From the NCBI RefSeq assembly GCF_000425385.1, contig NZ_KE384360.1, positions 6,196-70,195 on the forward strand: DNA of 64,000 bases. Direction: 5' to 3'. This DNA comes from Pseudoduganella violaceinigra DSM 15887. Its GTDB lineage: Bacteria > Pseudomonadota > Gammaproteobacteria > Burkholderiales > Burkholderiaceae_D. This document shows positions 42,442 to 50,306 of the stretch, one piece after another (position 1 is the first letter of the stretch; the number at the start of each line of letters is the position of its first letter). A program made the translations under genes and the position numbers. The notes under the pieces were generated by a model. It ran no database searches, was not told the origin of the DNA, and saw only the letters and a list, made by a program, of their open reading frames with translations.

Positions 42442-43170
42442 ATGACCACTGTGAACCGCCCGAGCGGCCGCGCCGTCGATGCGCTGCGCGACATCCGCAT
42501 CACCCGCGACTACACCAAGCATGCCGAGGGTTCGGTGTTGATCGAGTGCGGCGACACCAAGGTGATTTGCACCGCCAGCATCGAAGAACGCGTGCCGGGC
42601 TTTTTGAAGGGCAAGGGCCAGGGCTGGATGACGGCGGAATACGGCATGCTGCCGCGCTCCACCCATTCGCGCATGGACCGCGAGGCGGCCAAGGGCAAGC
42701 AGAGCGGCCGCACCCAGGAGATCCAGCGCCTGATCGGCCGTTCGCTGCGCGCGGCTTTCGACCTGGAGGCTTTCGGCGAACGCACGCTGCAGCTCGATTG
42801 CGATGTGATCCAGGCTGATGGCGGTACCCGTACGGCGTCGATCACCGGCGCCATGGTGGCGGCGTATGATGCTTTCTCCAAGCTGAAGGCACGCGGCATG
42901 ATCGAGACCATTCCGGTCAAGCATTTCGTGGCCGCGATTTCGGTCGGCGTGTACAAGGGCGTGCCGGTGCTGGACCTGGACTACCCCGAGGATTCGGATT
43001 GCGATACCGACATGAACGTGATCATGACGGATGCGGGGGCGTTCGTGGAAGTGCAGGGCACCGCTGAAGGTGCGGCCTTCGATCGCGCCGCCATGAACCG
43101 CCTGCTGGATCTGGCGGAAGGTGGTATTCGCGATCTGGTCAAGCTGCAGAAGCAGGCACTGGGCCTGTAA
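42442..43170 (+). CDS. rph: Ribonuclease PH
   Basis: 242 residues, full length. It has RPSGRAVDALRDIRITRDYT, the phosphate-site region GWMTAEYGMLPRSTHSRMDR, TQEIQRLIGRSLRAAFDLEA and YPEDSDCDTDMNVIMTDAGA. RNase PH trims tRNA 3' ends phosphorolytically. It lies between the kinase-phosphatase pair and (after an inserted lysR-oxidoreductase) rdgB, a neighbour order common in betaproteobacteria. Confidence 0.97.
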   Translation: MTTVNRPSGRAVDALRDIRITRDYTKHAEGSVLIECGDTKVICTASIEERVPGFLKGKGQGWMTAEYGMLPRSTHSRMDREAAKGKQSGRTQEIQRLIGRSLRAAFDLEAFGERTLQLDCDVIQADGGTRTASITGAMVAAYDAFSKLKARGMIETIPVKHFVAAISVGVYKGVPVLDLDYPEDSDCDTDMNVIMTDAGAFVEVQGTAEGAAFDRAAMNRLLDLAEGGIRDLVKLQKQALGL

Positions 43171-43200
43171 GCAGCCCCCGGTCTGCGGCCGCCGCGAAAC

Positions 43201-43240
43201 CGGGTCAGGCCCTTGGGTCTGACCCGGGTTTACCGGTTCT
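43201..43240 (-). repeat. Solo RAYT-end-like REP copy
   Basis: Read on the minus strand: AACCGGTAAACCC, then GGGTCAGACCC-AAG-GGCCTGACCCG. It closely matches the right arm of the RAYT element at 33775-33815, without a transposase. It lies between rph and the convergent lysR, and the last lysR codons run into it. Confidence 0.75.
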
Positions 43241-44110
43241 AGACATGCGCTCCAAAAGAAAATCCACAAACGCCGCAGTCTTCAACGGCAGGAACTCGCG
43301 CGCCGGATAAACCGCATAGGTGGCAGGCCCCGGCGGCAAGGCCACATCCTCCATGATGCGTACCAGATGCCCGCCCGCCAGCTCGTCCGCCACGATCGGC
43401 ACCGGCACCTTGATGATGCCCGCGCCCCCCACAGCTGCCGTCACCAGCGCCCCGCCATCATTCATCTGCAGCGGCCCATCGACCCGCACTGTGCCGGCGT
43501 CGCCGAAATTCCACTCGTCATAAACGCGCGAGCCCACCGCATAGAGCAGGCAGGCATGCCGCTGCAGCTCCTGCGGAGTGCGCGGAGCGCCGCACCGCGC
43601 CAGGTATGACGGCGCAGCACACACCACACTGGGGTTCTCGGCCAGCTTGCGCGCCACCAGCGTCGAATCGACCAGGGCCGAAGTCCTGATCGCCACGTCG
43701 ATCTGCTGCGCGATCAGGTCCACCATCGAGTCGTCCAGCTGCAGCGACACCTTCACCTGCGGATAGCGCGCCGTGAAATCGGCCAGCAGCGGCACCAGCA
43801 CGCGCCGCCCGGCCATCGAGCAAGAAACGCGCAGCAGGCCGCGCACCTCCTGCTTGAAGCTATCGGTCAGGTGGGCGATCTTGTCCAGCGAGCGTTCGAT
43901 CTGGCGCGCTTCCTCCAGCACCATCTGCCCCACCTCGGTCAGCGCAAGCTGGCGCGTGGAGCGCTGGATCAGGCGTGCGCCCAGATCCTTTTCAAGCTGG
44001 GCCAGCTGGCGCGATACGACGGACTTGCCGCAGCCCAGCTTGAGTGCGGCGGCGCTGATACTGCCGGACTGGATGATTGTGGCGAAAATGGCAAGGCGTT
44101 GCGGGTTCAT
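43205..44110 (-). CDS. LysR-type transcriptional regulator
   Basis: 301 residues from the ATG at 44110. The winged helix-turn-helix is RLAIFATIIQSGSISAAALK then LGCGKSVVSRQLAQLEKDLG, followed by RLIQRSTRQLALTEVG. The effector domain starts around residue 90 (GLLRVSCSMAGRRVLVPLLA). The last about ten codons (TGKPGSDPRA) come from the REP repeat. It is divergent from an MDR oxidoreductase, which is its likely target across a 102-base region with inverted repeats. The inducer is unknown. Confidence 0.93.
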   Translation of the reverse strand: MNPQRLAIFATIIQSGSISAAALKLGCGKSVVSRQLAQLEKDLGARLIQRSTRQLALTEVGQMVLEEARQIERSLDKIAHLTDSFKQEVRGLLRVSCSMAGRRVLVPLLADFTARYPQVKVSLQLDDSMVDLIAQQIDVAIRTSALVDSTLVARKLAENPSVVCAAPSYLARCGAPRTPQELQRHACLLYAVGSRVYDEWNFGDAGTVRVDGPLQMNDGGALVTAAVGGAGIIKVPVPIVADELAGGHLVRIMEDVALPPGPATYAVYPAREFLPLKTAAFVDFLLERMSRTGKPGSDPRA

Positions 44111-44122
44111 TGTTCCTCCATG

Positions 44123-44156
44123 GTCAACAATGTAATGCCTGATCGTTGACTTATCA
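44123..44156. promoter_or_regulatory. Inverted repeats in the lysR-oxidoreductase intergenic region
   Basis: TGAT-N9-ATCA at 44140-44156 fits the LysR T-N11-A box pattern. GTCAAC-N16-GTTGAC (44123-44150) is a second, overlapping inverted repeat. Both lie between the divergent genes, where a LysR regulator would bind. Unverified. Confidence 0.5.
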
Positions 44157-44212
44157 AGCAAAGCCAAGCGCCGTACACTGGCATCATTCAATCTTCCAAG
44201 GAGTTTTGCATC

Positions 44213-45217
44213 ATGACCAACAACCGCCAGTTCCTGCTTGCCCGCCGTCCTGAAGGCGCTGTCCAGCGTTCCGATTTCGACTTCGCCAGCGCACCGCTGC
44301 GCGCCCTGGAAGACGGGGAAGTCCTGATCCAGGTTTCCCACGTATCGCTCGATCCGGCCATGCGCGGCTGGATGAACGCCTCCACCGAGTCCTATATGCC
44401 GCCGGTGGCGCTGGGCGAAGTGATGCGCGCCATCGCCGTCGGCCGCGTGGTCGAATCGCGCAACCCGGGGTTCAAGGCGGGCGACCATGTCAGCGGCCTG
44501 CTGGGCGTGCAGGAATATGCAATCCACAACGGCGCAGGCTTGAACAAGGTCGATCCAACGCTGGCGCCCCTGCCGCTGTTCCTCGGTGCGCTGGGCATGC
44601 CGGGCCTGACCGCGTATTTCGGCCTGCTGGACGTGGGCCAGCCGAAGGAAGGCGACACCGTTGTGGTGTCCGGTGCCGCCGGGGCCGTGGGCGCGCTGGT
44701 AGGCCAGATCGCCAAGCTCAAAGGCGCCCGCGTGGTCGGCATCGCCGGCGGTGCGGACAAAGTGCGCTACCTGGTCGAAGAACTGGGCTTTGATGCCGCC
44801 ATCGATTACAAGACCGAGAACGTCGCCGCCGCACTGCGCCAGCATGCGCCAAAGGGTATCGATGTATTCTTCGACAACGTCGGCGGTGCGATCCTGGATG
44901 CGGCGCTGGCCAACCTGGCGCACGGCGCGCGCGTGGTGATTTGCGGCGCGATCTCCCAGTACAACAGCACGGAAGCCGTGACCGGCCCGTCGAATTACCT
45001 GCAACTGCTGGTCAAGCGCGCCACCATGCGTGGCGTGATGGTGGGCGATTACTATCACCGCGCGATGGAGGCCATCTCCACCATGGGCGGCTGGATCCAG
45101 TCCGGCAAGCTGAAAACGCGCGAACACGTGGTGCAGGGCCTGGATACCTTCCCGGAGACCTTCGCCAAGCTGTTCACCGGCGCCAACCAGGGTAAGCTGG
45201 TCCTGCAAGTGGTTTAA
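44213..45217 (+). CDS. NADP-dependent MDR oxidoreductase (CurA / prostaglandin reductase type)
   Basis: 334 residues. No zinc-site cysteines of classical alcohol dehydrogenases are seen. SLDPAMRGWMNASTESYMPP and GVQEYAIHN match the zinc-independent leukotriene/curcumin reductase group. The nucleotide-binding loop is VVVSGAAGAVGALVGQIAKL, followed by GIAGGADKVRYLVEELGFDA. Such enzymes reduce alpha,beta-unsaturated carbonyls using NADPH. It is divergent from lysR and probably under its control. AAGGAG precedes the ATG. Confidence 0.9.
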   Translation: MTNNRQFLLARRPEGAVQRSDFDFASAPLRALEDGEVLIQVSHVSLDPAMRGWMNASTESYMPPVALGEVMRAIAVGRVVESRNPGFKAGDHVSGLLGVQEYAIHNGAGLNKVDPTLAPLPLFLGALGMPGLTAYFGLLDVGQPKEGDTVVVSGAAGAVGALVGQIAKLKGARVVGIAGGADKVRYLVEELGFDAAIDYKTENVAAALRQHAPKGIDVFFDNVGGAILDAALANLAHGARVVICGAISQYNSTEAVTGPSNYLQLLVKRATMRGVMVGDYYHRAMEAISTMGGWIQSGKLKTREHVVQGLDTFPETFAKLFTGANQGKLVLQVV

Positions 45218-45247
45218 AATATCGGCTCTTTCAAAAGAGCCGATATT
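45218..45247 (+). promoter_or_regulatory. Perfect 14-bp inverted repeat covering the rdgB ribosome-binding region
   Basis: AATATCGGCTCTTT pairs with AAAGAGCCGATATT around a two-base centre. The right arm holds the only Shine-Dalgarno-like AAGAG before the rdgB ATG at 45249. It starts immediately after the oxidoreductase stop. Folding would hide the rdgB start; it may also act as a terminator for the upstream gene, although no T-run follows. Confidence 0.7.
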
Positions 45248-45248
45248 C

Positions 45249-45836
45249 ATGACACAACGCATCGTTCTCGCATCGAACAACAAGGGCAAGCTCAAGGAAT
45301 TCAACGAGCTGCTCTCGACCATTGGTTTTTCCGTCCATCCGCAGGGCGAATTCGACGTGCCGGAGGCGGAAGAGCCTTTCCACACTTTTGTCGAAAATGC
45401 ATTGACCAAGGCCCGCCATGCCGCCCGCCTGACCGGCTTGCCGGCGCTGGCGGACGACTCCGGCGTGTGCGTGAACGCGCTGGGCGGTGCGCCCGGCGTA
45501 TACTCGGCGCGCTATGCGGGCGAACCCAAGTCGGACGCGCGCAACAACGAGAAGGTCATCGCCGACCTGGCTGCGCACGCCGATAAATCGGCCTACTATT
45601 ACTGTGTGCTGGTATATGTGCGCCATGCCGACGATCCGCAGCCGGTGATCGCCGATGGGCGCTGGGAAGGTGTGATCTCGGCCGAGGCGCGCGGCGAGGG
45701 TGGTTTCGGCTATGACCCGCACTTCCTGATCCCTGCGCTGGGCAAGCATGTCGCCGAGTTGGCGCCGGAAGAGAAGAACCGCCTGTCCCATCGCGGCCAG
45801 GCACTGCGTGCGTTGGTAGAGAAGCTGAAGAAATGA
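45249..45836 (+). CDS. rdgB: dITP/XTP pyrophosphatase RdgB (HAM1 family)
   Basis: 195 residues. It has the SNNKGKLKEF start, FVENALTKARHAARLTGLPA, LADDSGVCVNALGGAPGVYS with the catalytic Asp pair, and GFGYDPHFLIP. The enzyme removes non-canonical purine nucleoside triphosphates from the pool. The start lies at the base of a strong hairpin. The stop overlaps the hemW start by ATGA. Confidence 0.97.
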   Translation: MTQRIVLASNNKGKLKEFNELLSTIGFSVHPQGEFDVPEAEEPFHTFVENALTKARHAARLTGLPALADDSGVCVNALGGAPGVYSARYAGEPKSDARNNEKVIADLAAHADKSAYYYCVLVYVRHADDPQPVIADGRWEGVISAEARGEGGFGYDPHFLIPALGKHVAELAPEEKNRLSHRGQALRALVEKLKK

Positions 45837-47074
45837 TCCCGATTAAGCCGGTCGGCAATGCCGCACCAAGCCGCACCATCGACAGCGCCGCCGGCGTCGC
45901 TGCTACCTACCTGCGCCCCGGCGCGCTGAACCTGCAGGCCTTGCCGCCGCTGTCGCTCTATATCCACTGGCCGTGGTGCGTGCGCAAGTGCCCGTACTGC
46001 GACTTCAATTCGCACGAAGCCAAGGGCGAGGTGCCAGAGCAGGAATACCTGGACGCGTTGCGGCGCGACCTGGAAATGTCGCTGCCCCTGATCTGGGGAC
46101 GCAAGATTTACACGATTTTCATCGGCGGCGGTACGCCGAGCCTGATGTCGGCGGCCGGCATGGATCGCCTGATGTCGGACCTGCGCAGCCTGCTGCCGTT
46201 GGACGGCGCCTGTGAAATCACGATGGAGGCCAATCCTGGCACCTTCGAAGCCGAGAAATTCCGCTCCTACCGCGACAGCGGCATCAACCGCCTGTCGATC
46301 GGCATTCAGAGCTTCAACAGCGAGCATCTGAAGGCGCTGGGCCGCATCCACGACGACGGCGAGGCGAAACGCGCGGTGGAAATCGCACTGGCCAATTTCG
46401 ACAACTTCAACCTCGACCTGATGTACGCGTTGCCGGGGCAAAGCCTGGAACAGGCGCGCCAGGATATCGAGACCGCGATCGCCTTCAAGCCGCCGCACCT
46501 GTCGCTGTACCACCTGACGATGGAACCGAACACGGTGTTCGCCAAGTATCCGCCGCAGTTGCCGGACGACGACCTGAGCGCGGATATGCAGGACATGATC
46601 GCCGACCTCACCACTTCGAACGGTTATGGCCACTACGAAGTGTCGGCCTACGCCCGGCCGGGCCATCAGGCGCGCCACAATCTCAATTACTGGCAGTTCG
46701 GCGACTACCTCGGTATCGGAGCCGGTGCGCATTCCAAACTGTCCTTCCCGCACCGCGTGCTGCGCCAGGCGCGCTACAAGCAGCCCAAGTCCTATATGGA
46801 TGCGGTGGCCGCCGGCAACCCGGTGCAGGAAGAGCGCGAACTGGCACGTGATGAAATGGGCTTCGAATTCATGCTGAACACCCTGCGCCTGCAAGACGGC
46901 TTCGAACCGAACCTGTTCGCGGAACGCACCGGGGTGGCGCTCAACACCATCGAGAAGCAGCTGAACGCGGCCGAGGCCAAAGGCCTGCTGTACCGCGACC
47001 ACATGCTGATCAAACCGACGGAATTGGGCCAGCGCTTCCTGAATGACCTGCAGCAGATGTTCCTGGGCGAGTAA
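45833..47074 (+). CDS. hemW: Radical SAM protein HemW
   Basis: 413 residues. The iron-sulfur CxxxCxxC motif is WCVRKCPYCDFNSHE near residues 48-56, followed by FIGGGTPSLMSA. The pattern GINRLSIGIQSFNSEHLKAL and the absence of the extra HemN cysteine favour HemW, a heme chaperone, over coproporphyrinogen III oxidase HemN. About 40 residues precede the core. It is coupled to rdgB (4-base overlap), and its TAA overlaps the next ATG (TAATG). Confidence 0.93.
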   Translation: MIPIKPVGNAAPSRTIDSAAGVAATYLRPGALNLQALPPLSLYIHWPWCVRKCPYCDFNSHEAKGEVPEQEYLDALRRDLEMSLPLIWGRKIYTIFIGGGTPSLMSAAGMDRLMSDLRSLLPLDGACEITMEANPGTFEAEKFRSYRDSGINRLSIGIQSFNSEHLKALGRIHDDGEAKRAVEIALANFDNFNLDLMYALPGQSLEQARQDIETAIAFKPPHLSLYHLTMEPNTVFAKYPPQLPDDDLSADMQDMIADLTTSNGYGHYEVSAYARPGHQARHNLNYWQFGDYLGIGAGAHSKLSFPHRVLRQARYKQPKSYMDAVAAGNPVQEERELARDEMGFEFMLNTLRLQDGFEPNLFAERTGVALNTIEKQLNAAEAKGLLYRDHMLIKPTELGQRFLNDLQQMFLGE

Positions 47075-47379
47075 TGACAGTACCTGAACGGGGCCCTGAT
47101 TGCATCGGCGATGCATCCGATGAATTGACGGCGTTGGTAAGCAGGTACGCCGCCCTTGACATGTTTTCCGGATACACGATCAACGCGCCCGACAGCCCCC
47201 GGCTGGATGGCGATACTCCGTTTCATATGGTCGCCTTCGATGGTGATATCGAGGCCGCAAAAATAATGCTCCCATATGTTGCCGACATCAATGCATCAGG
47301 CGACTTCGGTTGTTCGCCCTTGCTTTATGCGGTGATGAAATCAAAACTCTTCCCATTCGTCGTTAGCCGCGGCAGGTGA
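47074..47379 (+). pseudogene. Ankyrin-repeat protein fragment (truncated)
   Basis: 101 residues, with ankyrin-like units DGDTPFHMVAFDGDIEAAKI and FGCSPLLYAVM. The second repeat breaks off after LLYAVMKSKL, and the last 12 codons overlap the convergent chemoreceptor gene by 39 bases. Ankyrin proteins normally carry several repeats, so this looks like the remaining 5' part of a longer gene. Its GC is slightly below the neighbours. The ATG shares a base with the hemW stop, so it could still be translated. Confidence 0.6.
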
Positions 47380-49143
47380 GCGGCGTTCTGCCTTCGTGCG
47401 GCGTTCCGCTGAGCGGTCTGAGTCCGAAGTGTTGGCGGCCGGGCGTGGCGTGGCGCGCGGCGCGCTGCGTGCCTCCGTTGTGCTCAGTCGCTTCGGCGGT
47501 GCGGAATTGAGTGCTGGCGCAACAGCGTCCCTGCTGTTGTCGGTCCTTTGAGTTGCCGGGCGGGGCTGTGCGCTCCAGCGGGCCACTGCATCGGTGCCGA
47601 GTTTGAACGAGGCTGCAACTTGCGCCAGTTGTGCCGCTTGCTCCTGCATACTGGCTGCTGCGGCAGCCGCTTCTTCGACCAGCGCCGCGTTCTGCTGCGT
47701 CACCTGGTCCATCTGACCGATCGCCTGGTTCACTTCGTCGATGCCGACGCTTTGCTCGCGGCTGGCGGAAGTGATCTCGCCCATGATGTCCGTCACGCGC
47801 CGCACGCTGGTCACCACCTCGCCCATGGTGGTGCCGGCCTGCTGCACCAGCGAGGTGCCGGCGTTCACCTGCGATACGGAATTGTCGATCAGCTCCTTGA
47901 TTTCTTTTGCCGCGGCGGCGGAGCGCTGCGCCAGATTGCGCACTTCGGAGGCCACCACGGCGAAGCCGCGGCCCTGCTCGCCGGCGCGCGCCGCTTCCAC
48001 CGCCGCGTTCAAGGCAAGGATGTTGGTCTGGAAGGCGATGCCGTCGATGGTGCCGATAATGTCGACGATCTTGCGCGAAGAGGCATCGATGGAACCCATG
48101 GTTTCCACCACCTGGCCGACGATCTCGCCGCCGCGCGCGGCAACGTCGGAGGCGGCATGCGCCAATTGGTTGGCCTGGTTGGCGTTGTCGGCGTTCTGCC
48201 GCACGGTGGACGTCAGTTCTTCCATCGAGGAGGCGGTTTCCTCCAGCGAGCTGGCTTGCTGTTCGGTGCGCGAGGAGAGATCCAGGTTGCCCTCGGCGAT
48301 TTCGCTGGAGGCGGTGGCGATGGCCGTGGTGCCGGTCTGCACCTGGCTCACCAAGCGGCGCAGCGCATCGTTCATGCCGCGCAGGGCGATCATCAGGTCG
48401 CCGATTTCATCGCGCGCGGTCTTGTCATCGAAGCGGGTGGTCAGGTCGCCTTCGGCCACGGTATTGGCGATGCCGAGCGCGGAGTTCAGCGGCACCGTGA
48501 TGCTGCGCGAAATGACCCAGGCTGCCCAGGCGCCGAAGCTCAACAGCAGGATGCTGAGGGTGACCATCAAGCGCGTGCTGCGTTCGTGGGCGGCATTGAT
48601 GCCGGCAGCCGTGGCGTCGATGGCTTTGCGCTGTTGCGCCAGCAGTTCCTTGACCTTCTCCTGATAGCCCTTGGCCGCAGGATCGAAGACGTCGCGGTAA
48701 AGCCGTTCGCCTTCGGTCGCATTACCGGCCTGGTTGGCCTTCATGATGTTGTTTTTCGCTTCCTGGTATTTGGCGCGCAGGACCATGGCATCGTCGTAGA
48801 TCTTGCGCTCTTCCGGCGTCTCGAGCAGTGCTTCGACTTGTTTCAGCAGTTCGCCGCCGCGCTTGGTGCTGTCCGCGATGACGGTGGCGAAGGTCTTCGA
48901 TAGTTCGGCATCGCTGCTGCGGGCGATCAATTGGGTGCGCGCGATGGCGGAGTAGATCAGCACATACCAGTCGGAGACGAGGCGCTCTTTGGCCAGCGGG
49001 CGGTCCATCATGGCGCGCGTGGCGTTGGCCGTGTCGTTGGAATGGTAGAGGGCGTAACTGGTGCCGATCGCCGACAGCAGCAGAACGATGCCGAAGCCCG
49101 CCGCGAGGCGGGGTCCAATGCGAAGCTGGGACAGGACTTGCAT
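47341..49143 (-). CDS. Methyl-accepting chemotaxis protein with CheR-docking tail
   Basis: 600 residues from the ATG at 49143, preceded by AGGAGG; an upstream in-frame start is rejected. Two membrane helices (LAAGFGIVLLLSAIGTSYAL near 12-32 and LMVTLSILLLSFGAWAAWVI near 185-205) enclose a periplasmic four-helix ligand domain. HAMP follows, then the signalling hairpin with its tip IDGIAFQTNILALNAAVEAA then RAGEQGRGFAVVASEVRNLA. The C-terminus NDEWEEF is a CheR-docking pentapeptide like NWETF of Tsr. It should signal to CheA. The ligand is unknown. Confidence 0.95.
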   Translation of the reverse strand: MQVLSQLRIGPRLAAGFGIVLLLSAIGTSYALYHSNDTANATRAMMDRPLAKERLVSDWYVLIYSAIARTQLIARSSDAELSKTFATVIADSTKRGGELLKQVEALLETPEERKIYDDAMVLRAKYQEAKNNIMKANQAGNATEGERLYRDVFDPAAKGYQEKVKELLAQQRKAIDATAAGINAAHERSTRLMVTLSILLLSFGAWAAWVISRSITVPLNSALGIANTVAEGDLTTRFDDKTARDEIGDLMIALRGMNDALRRLVSQVQTGTTAIATASSEIAEGNLDLSSRTEQQASSLEETASSMEELTSTVRQNADNANQANQLAHAASDVAARGGEIVGQVVETMGSIDASSRKIVDIIGTIDGIAFQTNILALNAAVEAARAGEQGRGFAVVASEVRNLAQRSAAAAKEIKELIDNSVSQVNAGTSLVQQAGTTMGEVVTSVRRVTDIMGEITSASREQSVGIDEVNQAIGQMDQVTQQNAALVEEAAAAAASMQEQAAQLAQVAASFKLGTDAVARWSAQPRPATQRTDNSRDAVAPALNSAPPKRLSTTEARSAPRATPRPAANTSDSDRSAERRTKAERRSPAAANDEWEEF

Positions 49144-49233
49144 ACTGGCCTCCTGAGTTTGGAGTACTAGTATGCGCCTGAATAGTTGCGTGGCAGATAT
49201 CCCGTTGCAAGCCTGCAACAGGAAATGCGGCGC

Positions 49234-50305
49234 TTAGAATGGCTGGGCAAGTCCCAGGTCGGGTCGCTCCGCCCACTGGGCCAGCGCCTCGGCCATGCGC
49301 TGGCTTTCGCCGATGGCGTAGGTCCAGTCGCGGATGCGGGCGGCATGCTCCTGGCCGTAGTGCTTGAAGTCCGTACGGTCCGGCAGTTTGCGGTTCGGCA
49401 GGCTGGCCAGGAAGGAGGGCGAGGGCGAGACCAGGATCACGTTTTCCAGCGCGCTGTCGCGGGCGCGGCGCCATGGCATCGATTTGTCGAGCCAGCCGGG
49501 CACGATATGGTCGGTGAAGTGCGGATACAGCACCAGGCCTTCGTCGCGCTGGTAGGGCAGGTGCAGGTGGTAGTCGATCAAGCCGCCGTCCCAGTAGTCG
49601 CCGGGTGGCGCGCCGTGGATGTCGCTCACCGCCTGCAGCACCAGCGGGATGGAGCCGGAGGCCAGCAGGGCGGCATGCAGGTTCTGTTCCGACAGGCCGA
49701 CATAGTGGGATGCGAAGGCATCGAAGCTGGTGCGCAGCCAGGCGGCATCGTCGCGCGTGTCGTGGAAGACAACGCGTTCCATGGCGCCGGCCAGGCGGCG
49801 GCGCGACACCGCGTTGCCGGCGGCGGCGCGCAGGAAACCGGCTATTTCACGCCAGCGGCGGCCGCCCGTGCGCGCCAGCGGGCCGATGCCGCGCACTGCG
49901 ATCACCGACAGCAGGTAGCCGGGGTTGGCCAGCATTTCCTCGCCGCGGCCATCGAGCACGCTGTCAAGCAGGGTGCGGATGACGCGGCTGACATAGGCCG
50001 CATCCACTTTTTCAGGATAGGTCTGGTGCGTGTAATGGTGGGCCAGGCGCTTGTGCGCCGCCACCGGATCGTGGAAGGCGCTGGCTGCCATGCGCCAGGC
50101 GCCGATCGAGGCGCCGATCAGCCGGCGCTGGCGCGGCGCCTGTTTCAGCCACTCGCCGAACATCCATTGGTCGATGCCGTTCAGGATCAGGCCTTTGGGG
50201 CCGCCTGCCGCAGCAGGAATGATGGCGATGTCGGCGGCCTGCAGGCCTTCGCGCTCGATGCGCTGGCGGGCGCGCTGGCCGAGTCGGATACTGATCGGTG
50301 AATCC
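49234..50305 (-). CDS. Patatin-like phospholipase, end of the efflux operon
   Basis: About 357 residues, starting at a GTG whose G is shared with the preceding stop (TAGTG, first base at 50307). The patatin features are all visible: an oxyanion-hole glycine motif AAAGGPKGL near residue 35, the nucleophile GASIGAW near 65-71, and the catalytic aspartate in YWDGGLIDYH near 240. It should hydrolyse acyl lipids as a Ser-Asp dyad enzyme. Being translationally coupled to an RND outer-membrane channel gene is unusual. No signal peptide is seen. Confidence 0.9.
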
Positions 50306-50306
50306 A

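Noticed and set aside
43205..45409. A 734-codon version of the LysR regulator
   Set aside because: The extension lies opposite the oxidoreductase; the ATG at 44110 gives the standard LysR N-terminus.
49144..49233. Sigma-28 promoter for the chemoreceptor gene
   Set aside because: No TAAAGTTT/GCCG pair at 11-base spacing was found; only a GTTGCA-AGCC-TGCAAC hairpin is present.
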